A stretch of DNA of 64,000 nt, from the NCBI RefSeq assembly GCF_900142655.1, contig NZ_FRBQ01000001.1, positions 1,180,115-1,244,114 of the forward strand. Direction: 5' to 3'. Source of the stretch: Phytopseudomonas punonensis (GTDB lineage: Bacteria > Pseudomonadota > Gammaproteobacteria > Pseudomonadales > Pseudomonadaceae). Each line of letters opens with the position of its first letter. The stretch's first letter is position 1. The notes below the pieces were generated by a model. It searched no databases, was not told the DNA's origin, and saw nothing but the letters and a program-made list of their open reading frames with translations. Of the stretch, positions 46,171 through 54,995 are shown piece by piece. The translations under genes and the position numbers were made by a program.

Positions 46171-47691
46171 ATGCTCGACTTACTGCAGCAAGGCTTCGGT
46201 GCCGTTTTCTCGATCAACATACTGCTGTTGATGGCCATTGGTGTGGCCGTCGGTATCGTCTTCGGCGCGGTACCTGGCCTGTCGGCCACCATGGCAGTTG
46301 CCCTGTGCCTGCCCCTGACCTTCACCATGGGTCCGCAAGCCGGCCTGTCTCTGCTGGTTGCACTATTCATCGGTGCTACATCGGGGGGGTTGATCTCGGC
46401 GATTTTGCTGAAGATCCCCGGAACACCGTCATCTATCGCAACGGTGTTCGATGGTGGCCCGCTGATGGAACAGGGTCATGGCGCCAAGGCGCTGGGTATC
46501 GGCATCGTGTTCTCCTTTCTGGGCACACTGTTCAGTATCGCCGCACTGATGTTCATTGCTCCGCAGCTGGCTAAAGTCGCCCTTAGTTTTGGCCCGCATG
46601 AATATTTTGCCATCGCCATCTTCTCCCTGACCCTGATCGCCACGCTGTCCGCTGGCTCCATGGTCAAGGGCCTGTTCGCTGGTGCCTTGGGCTTTGCTGT
46701 TTCCACCGTAGGTATCGCTCCAGTAGAAGCGATTCGTCGTTTCACTTTCGGCGTCAGCGAGCTCAATGGTGGCTTCTCGATGCTCACGGTGATGATCGGC
46801 ATGTTCGCCGTTGCCGAAATCATCAAGCTCGCCGAAACAGGCCGCCATGCCGTCCAGGGCAAGGCCAAGTCGGTGAGCATGAAGAACATCAAGGGCTTCG
46901 GCTTCTCGTTCAAGGAGTTCCGCGAACAACTGCCGAACGCTGGCCGCTCCGGCCTGATCGGCTTGGGTATCGGTATTCTGCCAGGCATCGGCGCAGGCAC
47001 GTCGAACCTGGTGGCTTACATCATCGCCAAGAAACGCGCCAAAGACGGCCACACCTACGGCAAGGGCAACATCGGCGGCGTGGTCGCCAGTGAAACCGCC
47101 AACAACGCCGGCATCGGTGGCGCGATGATGCCGCTGATGACCCTGGGCATCCCGGGTGACACCGTCACCGCGATCATGCTCGGCGGCTTCCTGATCCACG
47201 GTATTCAGCCCGGCCCGCTGCTGTTCATCAGCCAGGGCCCGCTGGTGTACACCATCTTTGCCGCACTGATCGTCGCCACCTTCATGATGCTGTTCATGGA
47301 GTTCTACGGCCTGCGCCTGTTCATCAAGCTGCTCGACGTGCCCAAGCACATTCTCCTGCCGATCATTCTGGTGCTCTGCGTAGTGGGTGCCTTCGGCCTG
47401 TCCAGCCGCCTGTTCGACGTCTGGTCCATCCTGCTGTTCGGCCTGCTCGGCTATGGCTTCGTCAAGGCGGGCATGCCGGCGGCGCCGTTCATCATCGGCT
47501 TCATCCTCGGACCGATGGCGGAAACCAACCTGCGTCGTGGCTTGATGTTGTCGGACGGCAACTTCATGGACTTCTTCACCAACCCGATCTCCGGTACGTT
47601 CCTGGGCATCGCCTTGGTATTCATCCTCTGGCAGGTGTACAGCGCCATGCGACCGAAGCAGAGCGCGATCAACGAGATTCTGCGTACCTGA
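46171..47691 (+). CDS. tctA: Tripartite tricarboxylate transporter large membrane subunit TctA
   Basis: A 506-residue inner-membrane protein with about twelve segments. Family blocks include GVAVGIVFGAVPGLSATMAVAL, LLKIPGTPSSIATVFDGGPL and GIGGAMMPLMTLGIPGDTVTAIMLGG. It completes tctCBA; the two-component genes tctDE that often accompany it are absent here. Confidence 0.92.
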   Translation: MLDLLQQGFGAVFSINILLLMAIGVAVGIVFGAVPGLSATMAVALCLPLTFTMGPQAGLSLLVALFIGATSGGLISAILLKIPGTPSSIATVFDGGPLMEQGHGAKALGIGIVFSFLGTLFSIAALMFIAPQLAKVALSFGPHEYFAIAIFSLTLIATLSAGSMVKGLFAGALGFAVSTVGIAPVEAIRRFTFGVSELNGGFSMLTVMIGMFAVAEIIKLAETGRHAVQGKAKSVSMKNIKGFGFSFKEFREQLPNAGRSGLIGLGIGILPGIGAGTSNLVAYIIAKKRAKDGHTYGKGNIGGVVASETANNAGIGGAMMPLMTLGIPGDTVTAIMLGGFLIHGIQPGPLLFISQGPLVYTIFAALIVATFMMLFMEFYGLRLFIKLLDVPKHILLPIILVLCVVGAFGLSSRLFDVWSILLFGLLGYGFVKAGMPAAPFIIGFILGPMAETNLRRGLMLSDGNFMDFFTNPISGTFLGIALVFILWQVYSAMRPKQSAINEILRT

Positions 47692-47710
47692 TCGACGCCG
47701 TAGAAACGAA

Positions 47711-47740
47711 AACGCCGCTCCAGTTGGAGCGGCGTTTTTT
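47711..47740 (+). terminator. Rho-independent terminator after tctA
   Basis: An 11-bp stem (AACGCCGCTCC at 47711-47721, GGAGCGGCGTT at 47726-47736) with a 4-base loop and a run of six T, 20 bases past the tctA stop. The A-run on the other side would also let it serve the convergent yheV-prlC unit. Confidence 0.92.
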
Positions 47741-47755
47741 ATTGTGGTAGGCGTA

Positions 47756-48040
47756 TCAGTCGTCGTTCTTCTTCAGCTTTGGATTGGGGAAGAACTGCAC
47801 CGCCTTAACCTTCGGATCCGCCGCCTTTGGCTTGAGAGCGCTAACGTTGACGCGGGTCGGCAGCTCCTTGGCGACCGAGTTGCCGCGCTCGTCCAGGGTG
47901 TCGGCATAACCGCACTGCACGCATTCACGATGGGGTACACCATCGACATTCCACATCTTGATGCTGTCCATCTCGCTGCACGCCGGGCACACGGCACCGG
48001 CGATAAAGCGCTTGGGCGTGATCACCGAGCCGTCGCTCAT
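47756..48040 (-). CDS. yheV: YheV-family zinc-ribbon protein
   Basis: A 94-residue small protein with two CxxC pairs: CPACSE near residue 18 and CVQCGY near 40, forming a zinc ribbon. The tail is Lys-rich. YheV proteins are encoded next to prlC in many gammaproteobacteria; the function is unknown. It overlaps the prlC stop by 4 bases (ATGA). Confidence 0.87.
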   Translation of the reverse strand: MSDGSVITPKRFIAGAVCPACSEMDSIKMWNVDGVPHRECVQCGYADTLDERGNSVAKELPTRVNVSALKPKAADPKVKAVQFFPNPKLKKNDD

Positions 48041-50085
48041 GCTGCCTCCGCGCTCAAGCCAAGATGACGAAGCAGCGCGTCGATGCTCGGCTCACGGCCG
48101 CGGAAGTCGACAAACAGCACCATCGGCGCCTGAGAACCGCCACGGGCCAGAATCGCCTCGCGAAAGGCGCGGCCGGTCTGCGGGTTGAGCACGCCGTCTT
48201 CCTCGAACTTCGAGAAGGCGTCGGCGGACAATACTTCGGCCCACTTGTAGCTGTAGTAACCGGCCGCGTAACCGCCGGCGAAGATGTGCGCGAAGCTGTT
48301 GGGGAAACGGTTGTAGGCCGGTGGACGCAGCACCGAGACTTCGTCGCGGATGCCTTCGAGCAACTCCAGCACGCTGCGGCCGTCACCATGGGTGGCGTGC
48401 AGCTCGAAGTCGAACAGCGAGAACTCCAGCTGGCGCACCATCATCAGGCCGGACTGGAAGTTCTTGGCGGCGAGCATCTTGTCGAGCAGGTCCTGCGGCA
48501 GCGGCTCGCCGGTCTCATAGTGGCCGGAGATCAGCGCCAGGCCCTCGGGCTCCCAGCACCAGTTCTCCATGAACTGGCTCGGCAGCTCCACGGCGTCCCA
48601 GGCCACGCCGTTGATACCGGATACGCCGACATGCTCTACGCGGGTCAGCAGGTGGTGCAAGCCGTGGCCGAATTCGTGAAACAGGGTGGTGACTTCATCG
48701 TGAGTCAGCAGCGCCGGCTTGCCGGTCGACGCTGGCGTGAAGTTGCACACCAGGTTGGCGACGGGGCTGACCAGCTCGCCGCTTAGTGCGCGGCGCTTGT
48801 CGCGGGCACCGTCCATCCAGGCACCACCGCGCTTGTTGGCGCGGGCGTAGAGGTCGAAGAAGAAGCGCCCGACATGCACGCCGTTCTCGGAAATCTCGAA
48901 CAAGCGAACGTCCGGGTGCCAGGTATCGAAACCGGAAAGCTCTTTGATCTGGATGCCATAGAGCTTCTCGACGATGGCGAACAGGCCGCTCAGCACCTTG
49001 TCGATGGGGAAGTAGGCGCGGAGGATTTCCTGGGAAATGCTGTAGCGCTGCTCGCGCAGCTTTTCGCTGTAGTAGCCCACATCCCAGCTTTGTAGATCGT
49101 TGCAGCCCTGCTCGGCGGCGAAAGCGCGTAGCTCGGTCAAATCCTGCTCGGCGAACGGCTTGCTGCGTACCGCCAGGTCGCGCAGGAAGCTCAGCACCTG
49201 CTCGGTGGAATCGGCCATCTTGCTGGCCAGGCTCAGCTCGGAATAGTTGGCGAAACCGAGCAGGCGCGCCAGCTCCTGGCGCAGCTGAAGGATCTCAGCC
49301 ATTACCGGGCCGTTGTCGTTCTGCCCGGCATTCGGGCCCTGATCTGAGGCACGGGTGCAGTAGGCGGCGTACAGCTCTTCGCGCAGCGCGCGGTTGTCGG
49401 CGTAGGTCATCACCGCGTAGTAGCTGGGGAATTCCAGGGTGATCAGCCAGCCCTGCAGGTCCTTGGCTTCGGCCGCCTGCTGCATCTGCGCCTTGGCGGA
49501 ATCGGTGATGCCGGCCAACACGCTTTCGTCCTCGATGTGCTTGGTCCACGCCTGGGTGGAGTCCAGCAGTTGGTTGGAGAAGCGGCTGCCCAGCTCGGAC
49601 AGGCGCATCTGAATCTCGCCATAACGCTTCTGCTGCTCGGGCGGCAGGTCGATACCGGACAGGCGGAAGTCACGCAGGGCCTGATCGAGAATGGTCTTTT
49701 GCGCGACATCGAAACTGGCGGCTTCGGGGCTGGCGGCCAGCGCCTCGTAGGCCTGAAACAGGGCGCGGTTCTGGCCCATTTCCGTCCAGTATTCGGACAG
49801 CTTTGGCAGGCAGGCCTCGTAGGCGGCGCGCAGCTCAGGGTTGTTGCGCACGGCATTGAGGTGGCTGACCGGGCTCCAGGCGCGGCCCAGCTTGGCGCCC
49901 TGCTCGTCGAGCACGTCAATCAGCGACTCCCAGCGCGGTGCATCGCCCTGGCTGGCCAGCACCTTGGCGACCACGCTGCGGCTCTCGGCGAGAATGGCAT
50001 CCACCGCGGGCTCTACATGCTCGGGCAGAATGGTCGAATACGGCGGCAGGTCGAAATCTTGCAGCAGGGGATTGTTCGCACTCAC
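48037..50085 (-). CDS. prlC: Oligopeptidase A (PrlC, M3 metallopeptidase)
   Basis: A 682-residue cytoplasmic zinc peptidase that degrades short peptides, including cleaved signal peptides. The active-site motif HEFGHGLHHLL (about residue 470) carries HExxH, and the third ligand Glu follows about 25 residues later. The GTG at 50085 opens the conserved N-terminus SANNPLLQDFDLPPYS; an upstream frame opening at 50157 adds sequence that overlaps the divergent promoter. It is divergent from the gamma-carbonic anhydrase gene. Confidence 0.93.
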   Translation of the reverse strand: MSANNPLLQDFDLPPYSTILPEHVEPAVDAILAESRSVVAKVLASQGDAPRWESLIDVLDEQGAKLGRAWSPVSHLNAVRNNPELRAAYEACLPKLSEYWTEMGQNRALFQAYEALAASPEAASFDVAQKTILDQALRDFRLSGIDLPPEQQKRYGEIQMRLSELGSRFSNQLLDSTQAWTKHIEDESVLAGITDSAKAQMQQAAEAKDLQGWLITLEFPSYYAVMTYADNRALREELYAAYCTRASDQGPNAGQNDNGPVMAEILQLRQELARLLGFANYSELSLASKMADSTEQVLSFLRDLAVRSKPFAEQDLTELRAFAAEQGCNDLQSWDVGYYSEKLREQRYSISQEILRAYFPIDKVLSGLFAIVEKLYGIQIKELSGFDTWHPDVRLFEISENGVHVGRFFFDLYARANKRGGAWMDGARDKRRALSGELVSPVANLVCNFTPASTGKPALLTHDEVTTLFHEFGHGLHHLLTRVEHVGVSGINGVAWDAVELPSQFMENWCWEPEGLALISGHYETGEPLPQDLLDKMLAAKNFQSGLMMVRQLEFSLFDFELHATHGDGRSVLELLEGIRDEVSVLRPPAYNRFPNSFAHIFAGGYAAGYYSYKWAEVLSADAFSKFEEDGVLNPQTGRAFREAILARGGSQAPMVLFVDFRGREPSIDALLRHLGLSAEAA

Positions 50086-50186
50086 GTCGGGTACCTGTGG
50101 TGGAATGAATAAGATGTCTGATCGAACAGATATGGCGGTCATCTTAATTACAATCAAGGGCTGGCGTAACTTCAGAGGTTTCTATC

Positions 50187-50729
50187 GTGGCGATTCGTAC
50201 TTATCAGGGCACCAAGCCGACGCTCGGCGATCGGGCATTTGTCGATACTTCGGCGGTGGTCATTGGCGACGTGGAGATTGGCGAGGACAGCTCGGTGTGG
50301 CCATTGACCGTGATTCGCGGCGACATGCACCGCATCCGTATCGGCAAACGCACCAGCGTGCAGGATGGCAGCGTGCTGCACATCACTCACGCTGGCCCAT
50401 TCAACCCGGATGGCTTCCCGCTGATCATCGGTGACGAAGTGACCATCGCCCATAAGGTGATGCTGCACGGCTGCACCCTGGGCAGCCGCATTCTGGTCGG
50501 CATGGGCAGCACGGTGATGGACGGCGCGGTGGTCGAGGACGACGTGATCATCGGTGCAGGCAGCCTGGTGCCACCGGGCAAGGTACTGGAAAGCGGCTAC
50601 CTGTACGTCGGCAGCCCGGTGAAACAGGCACGGCCGCTGACCGACAAGGAGCGCAATTTCTTCAGCTACACCGCCGGCAACTACGTGAAGCTCAAGGATC
50701 AGCACATCGCCGAGGGTTACGACCAGTGA
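50187..50729 (+). CDS. Gamma-class carbonic anhydrase-family protein
   Basis: A 180-residue left-handed beta-helix protein (hexapeptide repeats, e.g. VVIGDVEIGEDSSVWP). Three metal-ligand histidines are in place: GDMHRIRIG, the HITHAG segment and IAHKVMLHGC. Members near PrlC in Pseudomonas are usually of the YrdA group, whose carbonic anhydrase activity is not always proven. The start is GTG with AGAGG upstream. The end overlaps the next gene by 4 bases (GTGA). Confidence 0.9.
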   Translation: MAIRTYQGTKPTLGDRAFVDTSAVVIGDVEIGEDSSVWPLTVIRGDMHRIRIGKRTSVQDGSVLHITHAGPFNPDGFPLIIGDEVTIAHKVMLHGCTLGSRILVGMGSTVMDGAVVEDDVIIGAGSLVPPGKVLESGYLYVGSPVKQARPLTDKERNFFSYTAGNYVKLKDQHIAEGYDQ

Positions 50730-51157
50730 GGCGTCTGCTGGCATGTGCACTGCTGACCACCGCGTGTACGCAAGCCTGGGCAGACGATGTACGCTGCCTG
50801 CAATCGACTGGCGGCGGCAAACCGATCCGCTTGAGCCTGACTCTTTTCACCACGGAACAAGGCGACTGGAGCCGCGCCGGCACGGTGCTGTATGCCGGCC
50901 AGGCCGACAGCCTGCCAATCGTGTTCAAAAGCAGCGAAATCGTCGACGAGCCAGAAGGCCGCCCGTGGGAATACCTCAGTACCTGGCTGGAAGTGCTGCC
51001 TGACGAGGAGCGCATTGGCGGGCGCTACAGCTTTCACCATCAGGGCGCCGTGGTATTCGATTTTCAGTACAGGAACCTACTCACCGGCAAGACCTTCCAT
51101 TTCGAGGAAAACCCGGCGGTACTGGACGCTTACAACAGCTGTAACTGGCCCGCGTAA
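50726..51157 (+). CDS. Small secreted protein of unknown function
   Basis: A 143-residue protein with a signal peptide (MRRLLACALLTTACTQAWA) and two cysteines in the mature part (DDVRCLQSTGG and YNSCNWPA) that could pair. The GTG start overlaps the gamma-carbonic anhydrase stop by 4 bases, so the two are coupled. No family was recognised. Confidence 0.72.
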   Translation: MRRLLACALLTTACTQAWADDVRCLQSTGGGKPIRLSLTLFTTEQGDWSRAGTVLYAGQADSLPIVFKSSEIVDEPEGRPWEYLSTWLEVLPDEERIGGRYSFHHQGAVVFDFQYRNLLTGKTFHFEENPAVLDAYNSCNWPA

Positions 51158-51220
51158 GGCGACACCGCAGCTTTTGCCTTCCGGCAGCAGGACGTGCAAA
51201 CGTGAGCGCAAAAGAGTAAC

Positions 51221-51253
51221 CTTCATTTGACGTTTATTTTTATTCAAATGAAG
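51221..51253. promoter_or_regulatory. Inverted-repeat operator overlapping the antitoxin translation-start region
   Basis: CTTCATTTGA (51221-51230) and its exact inverse TCAAATGAAG (51244-51253) flank a 13-base AT-rich spacer, 8 bases before the antitoxin ATG at 51262. The right arm runs into the ribosome-binding site AAGGAGG (51251-51257). Position fits autoregulation by the antitoxin. Confidence 0.75.
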
Positions 51254-51261
51254 GAGGCAGC

Positions 51262-51732
51262 ATGAGCATTACCGCAATGCGTCAGGCCAAACAGGGCAAG
51301 GACGACCACTCGCCCGTGGTCGCTGCCTTCTGGGATTTCAGCGCCGGCCGGGAAAAGCTCAGCGAAGCCGAGCGCCTGCAGCAGATCCGTGACGGCTTCG
51401 CCGCCGACCTGGTGCAGGCCGTCAAGGCGACCTTCACCCTGCCCGAGCGCAGCCTGGAAATTCTCCTCAACGCCTCGATCTCGACCCTCGAACGCCGCCG
51501 CCGCGAACGCAAGGTGCTCGATCCGGTGGCCTCGGAGCGCCTGGATCGGATCGCGATGGTCTGCCAGTTGGCTGAAGACGTATTCGAAAGCCGCCAGGCC
51601 GCTGCAGAGTGGATGTCGCGCAGCAATCGTTCGCTCGGCGGGCAGGCGCCGGTCATGCTCTGCGAGACGGAAATCGGCGCCAAGCAGGTACGCCGGGTGC
51701 TCAATGCCCTCGACTGGGGTGGCGCGGCCTGA
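51262..51732 (+). CDS. Xre/MbcA/ParS-type antitoxin (DUF2384)
   Basis: A 156-residue antitoxin of the RES-Xre group. The N-terminal part (about 40-95) holds a helix-turn-helix (LPERSLEILLNASISTLERRRRERKVLDP), and the C-terminal DUF2384/MbcA region (about 96-156, ERLDRIAMVCQLAEDVF) covers the toxin. It overlaps the toxin start by one base (TGATG) and should neutralise it and repress the operon through the inverted repeat upstream. Confidence 0.9.
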   Translation: MSITAMRQAKQGKDDHSPVVAAFWDFSAGREKLSEAERLQQIRDGFAADLVQAVKATFTLPERSLEILLNASISTLERRRRERKVLDPVASERLDRIAMVCQLAEDVFESRQAAAEWMSRSNRSLGGQAPVMLCETEIGAKQVRRVLNALDWGGAA

Positions 51733-52193
51733 TGCGCGCCTGGCGCGTGGCCAAGGCCAAGCGGGCGACCGACCTGTCCGGGCGTGGCGCGGCCATCGAG
51801 GGCGGGCGCTGGAACGAGCAGGATATCGCCGCGGTGTACATGGGCCTCAGCCCCGGCATCTGCTGCCTGGAAACCTTCGTTCACGCCGAAGGCCCGCCGG
51901 CGATGCCGATGAAGATCACCTGTTTCGAGCTGCCGGACGACGCGGATCTCTACTGGGAGCCTGCTGCACGCGAACTGCCGAAAGGCTGGAACGCCCTGCC
52001 GGTGGATCGCCCGAGCATGGAATTTGGCAGCGCCTGGCTGCGCGCGGTCAGCCACCTCGGCCTGATCGTGCCCTCCGCGGTACTGCCGCTGGAGCGCAAC
52101 TTGGTGATCAATCCGCTGCATCCCGCAGTCAGCCAGATCAGCATCATCGACATCTACGATTTCACCTACGACCCACGCATGTTCAAGGCGTGA
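51732..52193 (+). CDS. RES-domain toxin
   Basis: A 153-residue RES toxin; characterised members degrade NAD+. The family Arg (GRWNEQD near residue 27), the Tyr/Ser region (AVYMGLSP) and the catalytic Glu (CLETFVHAE near 46) are intact, and the late serine is in SAWLRAVS. It begins within the antitoxin stop. No inactivating change is seen. Confidence 0.9.
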   Translation: MRAWRVAKAKRATDLSGRGAAIEGGRWNEQDIAAVYMGLSPGICCLETFVHAEGPPAMPMKITCFELPDDADLYWEPAARELPKGWNALPVDRPSMEFGSAWLRAVSHLGLIVPSAVLPLERNLVINPLHPAVSQISIIDIYDFTYDPRMFKA

Positions 52194-52212
52194 CCAGCCC
52201 TCAGGAAGCCAC

Positions 52213-52710
52213 GTGAATATTCGCCCTATTACCGAAGCCGATTTCGATCAGGTCTGGCCCATCATCCGTGATGTCGTCCAGGGCCAGGAAACCTACGCCT
52301 ATGACCCGGCCATGGATCGTGAAGCGGCCTGGAAGCTCTGGGTCGAGCTGCCCCGCGCCACCTTCGTGGCCGAAGAAGACGGGCAGATCCTTGGTAGTTA
52401 CTACATCAAAGCCAACGCCGCCGGCCCCGGTGACCACGTGTGCAACTGCGGCTACATGACCGCCCCTGCCGCCCGCGGCAAGGGCGTGGCGAGCGCGCTG
52501 TGCCAGCACTCGCTGCAGGTCGCCCGCGAGCTGGGCTTCCAGGCCATGCAGTTCAATTCCGTGGTGGCCAGCAACACCGTCGCCGTGGCGCTCTGGCAGA
52601 AGCATGGCTTTACCATCGTCGGCACCCTGCCCAAGGCCTATCGCCACCGCACCCTCGGCCTGGTGGATTGCCATGTGATGTACCGCTGGCTGGCTGACAA
52701 TGATCTTTAG
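52213..52710 (+). CDS. GNAT-family N-acetyltransferase
   Basis: A 165-residue acetyltransferase. The acetyl-CoA site is in PAARGKGVASALCQHSLQVAR (R-G-x-G-x-A) and the C-terminal ALWQKHGFTIVGTLPKAYRH is typical. The start is GTG, 19 bases after the RES toxin. The substrate is unknown. Confidence 0.85.
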   Translation: MNIRPITEADFDQVWPIIRDVVQGQETYAYDPAMDREAAWKLWVELPRATFVAEEDGQILGSYYIKANAAGPGDHVCNCGYMTAPAARGKGVASALCQHSLQVARELGFQAMQFNSVVASNTVAVALWQKHGFTIVGTLPKAYRHRTLGLVDCHVMYRWLADNDL

Positions 52711-52765
52711 CCGATAGGTCGCCTGCGACGGCCGCAACGTGGCGAGAGCGGCCTTTCCCCTATCC

Positions 52766-52817
52766 CGTGGGAACGGGCCATGCCCGTGATTTTTCGCGGG
52801 CATGGCCCGCTCCCACA
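52766..52817. repeat. REP pair, GGGCATGGCCCGC family
   Basis: A variant unit at 52766-52789 (GTGGGAACGGGCCATGCCCG) is followed 3 bases later by the standard unit (52793-52817) in inverse orientation. Compared with the units around RAYT 2, the left arm keeps its hairpin through paired changes. Confidence 0.8.
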
Positions 52818-52879
52818 GTGGACCAGCGACGTCCGCTTTCGCCTTACTGCAGTCGATAAGCCAGTAGCTACCGAGCTGG

Positions 52880-54046
52880 CTACGACCTGAAACGCGCCAG
52901 CGAGAACGCGGATAGGTCGACCGCGCCCGGCTCGTTGCAATGGTGCATGGCCAATGCTTCGCCGATACCAGCGGAATGTTTGAAGCCGTGCCCAGAGCAG
53001 GCCGACACCAGGGTCACATTGGCCATCTGCGGATGGGCATCGATGATGAAGTTGAAGTCCGGGGTGATGGTGTAAGTGCACACCTTGGATTTCAGCACCC
53101 GCCGGGAAACGCCCAGCAGCCGGCCAGCCACATGGGCGTCGTACAGGGCGTCGATATCGGCCTGGCTGACGCTGCGATTCACGGTATCCGGGTCGCAGCC
53201 CTCGAGATATTGTTCGGTGGCAATCTTGATCGCGTTCTCACCCGGCAGCGGCGGGAAGCCGTAGCAGCTATCGATATCGGCCGCGCCGTGTAGCAGGATG
53301 TACACCGGAGAACCAGCGGCAAAGCGCTCGGGCTCGTCCAGCTCGAACCACACCAGTTGCTGGCGACAGACCTTAAGCAAGTCTTCGACCGACGCACCGA
53401 GGAGCTTGCCCGTCCACATGCCGGCGCAGACGATGGCCTTGTCCGCGGTCAACATGCCGCTGCTGGTCTGCACGCGAACGCCTCCGGCATCTGACTCGAT
53501 GGCCTCGACCAGCGTGTTGGTATGCAAGACCGCGCCCAGTGCCTCGGCCAGCTTCAGCTGTACATCGATGGCCCGTTCGGGACGAACATAACCGGCGCCT
53601 GGCTCGTAATAACCGGTGGCCTGATCGCCAAAGCCGCCGAACTGCGGGAAGCGTGCGCGAACCCCGGCGGCATCCAACAAGCTGTGCTCGATGCCAAAGC
53701 GCTCTGCCAGTGCCGCCGTTTCACCGCCGAAATCGGGCGTGCCATGGCCGCGAGTAGGCGCCTGACTGCTACTCAGCATCAACATGCCGCAAGCCTCGAA
53801 CAGCGCCTCGCCGCTATGCGCTTCCAGCTCACGCCAGATGCGTTGGGAATTGAGCGCCAGCGGCACATAAGCCGCGCCCTCGCCCACCGCCTGGCGGGTG
53901 ATGCGCGTATCGCCATGGCTGGAGCCCTGGTCATGGGGCGGCGCGTAACGGTCCACGCCGGCTACGCGCACACCACGCCTGGCCAGTTGATAAAGCGTGG
54001 CGGCGCCCATGGCGCCCAGGCCGATCACGATTACGTCGTAGTGCAT
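52880..54046 (-). CDS. solA: N-methyl-tryptophan oxidase / monomeric sarcosine oxidase-type flavoenzyme
   Basis: A 388-residue amine oxidase. The FAD-binding start is VIGLGAMGAATLYQLARRGVRVAGVDR (GxGxxG). KVCTYTITPDFNFIIDAHP contains the cysteine that binds FAD covalently in MSOX and MTOX, and SGHGFKHSAGIGEALA is the family C-terminal block. It oxidises N-methyl amino acids, releasing formaldehyde and peroxide; the exact substrate is not clear. It starts 8 bases after the HD gene. Confidence 0.87.
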   Translation of the reverse strand: MHYDVIVIGLGAMGAATLYQLARRGVRVAGVDRYAPPHDQGSSHGDTRITRQAVGEGAAYVPLALNSQRIWRELEAHSGEALFEACGMLMLSSSQAPTRGHGTPDFGGETAALAERFGIEHSLLDAAGVRARFPQFGGFGDQATGYYEPGAGYVRPERAIDVQLKLAEALGAVLHTNTLVEAIESDAGGVRVQTSSGMLTADKAIVCAGMWTGKLLGASVEDLLKVCRQQLVWFELDEPERFAAGSPVYILLHGAADIDSCYGFPPLPGENAIKIATEQYLEGCDPDTVNRSVSQADIDALYDAHVAGRLLGVSRRVLKSKVCTYTITPDFNFIIDAHPQMANVTLVSACSGHGFKHSAGIGEALAMHHCNEPGAVDLSAFSLARFRS

Positions 54047-54054
54047 GGAGTTCT

Positions 54055-54714
54055 CTACTGCTCGAAGGGTTGGATTTCGTCGCGAAAGGCATCAAGGAAG
54101 GCGACCATCCGCCCATGCCGCTGCTGTGCTAAACGCGCGCCAGCAGCAGTCTGAAAGCCAGACGCCAAGCCCAGCAGCTTGGTATGAAAATGATCCAGGG
54201 CAAAGCGCTGATCATCCAGCGGGCGATGCCGGGCATCGATATCGCCGGCGTCGTACAGCGCGCTGCCCAGTCGCCCGGACACATGAAAACAACGCGCCAC
54301 GCCGATCAGGCCGATGGCATCCAAGCGGTCGGCGTCCTGCAGAATGCGCGCCTCCAAGCTGGTCGGCGTGATCGCGGCGGAAAAGCTGTGCGCCTCGATG
54401 GCATGGCACACGGCGGCAATACGTTCGGCCGGCCAGCCGAAGCCAACGAGCAATTCATCAGCACGCGCAGCGGACAAACGCGAAGCACTGGAGCGCAACG
54501 GCGAATCCTTCTCCACCGCCACGCAGTCATGCAACAGCACAGCCGCCAGCAACAACTGCAGATCGCCGCCCTCTTCGCGCTGCAGTTGCCGAACGTTGGC
54601 CCAGACCCGCTGCAGGTGCGACAGATCATGGGCGCCGTCGTCAGCCGACGGCGCGCAGAGCGACAACAGCTGTGCGGCAAGCTCGGCGAAGGGTGCAAAA
54701 GAATCGAAGGTCAT
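54055..54714 (-). CDS. HD-domain phosphohydrolase (YedJ-like)
   Basis: A 219-residue HD-superfamily protein. The metal site is H...HD...D: AHDLSHLQRVWANV (His near 29), VLLHDCVAVEKDS (HD near 57-58) and ILQDADRLDAIGLIGVAR (Asp near 126). The ATG at 54714 is preferred over a TTG one codon upstream. The family hydrolyses phosphoesters; the substrate is unknown. Confidence 0.86.
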   Translation of the reverse strand: MTFDSFAPFAELAAQLLSLCAPSADDGAHDLSHLQRVWANVRQLQREEGGDLQLLLAAVLLHDCVAVEKDSPLRSSASRLSAARADELLVGFGWPAERIAAVCHAIEAHSFSAAITPTSLEARILQDADRLDAIGLIGVARCFHVSGRLGSALYDAGDIDARHRPLDDQRFALDHFHTKLLGLASGFQTAAGARLAQQRHGRMVAFLDAFRDEIQPFEQ

Positions 54715-54995
54715 CAACGGAGCGCTTTAAGCCAAAGCCGCACCTTAGGGCCAGGCGCCAGTCTTCGGCAAGGCAGCGAGTAAAAACTGGCGCGTTGCCA
54801 TTACTGGACAATGCTCCGCCGCTTGCGCAACCTTTGGCAGCTTCGCAAAGCAGCCCGGCGACCGCTCCACGGTCACCTCGGCGCGCTGGATTTCGACAGA
54901 ACGGCCAACTTGAGCGCACTTTCCAAACGGCGTCTCAGCAGTTAACCGTGTTCCCGGTTATCTTCAGCACCGGATGGCATCGCAGGGATACGCAC

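Noticed and set aside
54800..54860. A possible sigma-54 promoter before vgrG (TTGGCAGCTTCGCAAAGC)
   Set aside because: The GG and GC elements are 12 bases apart instead of 10.
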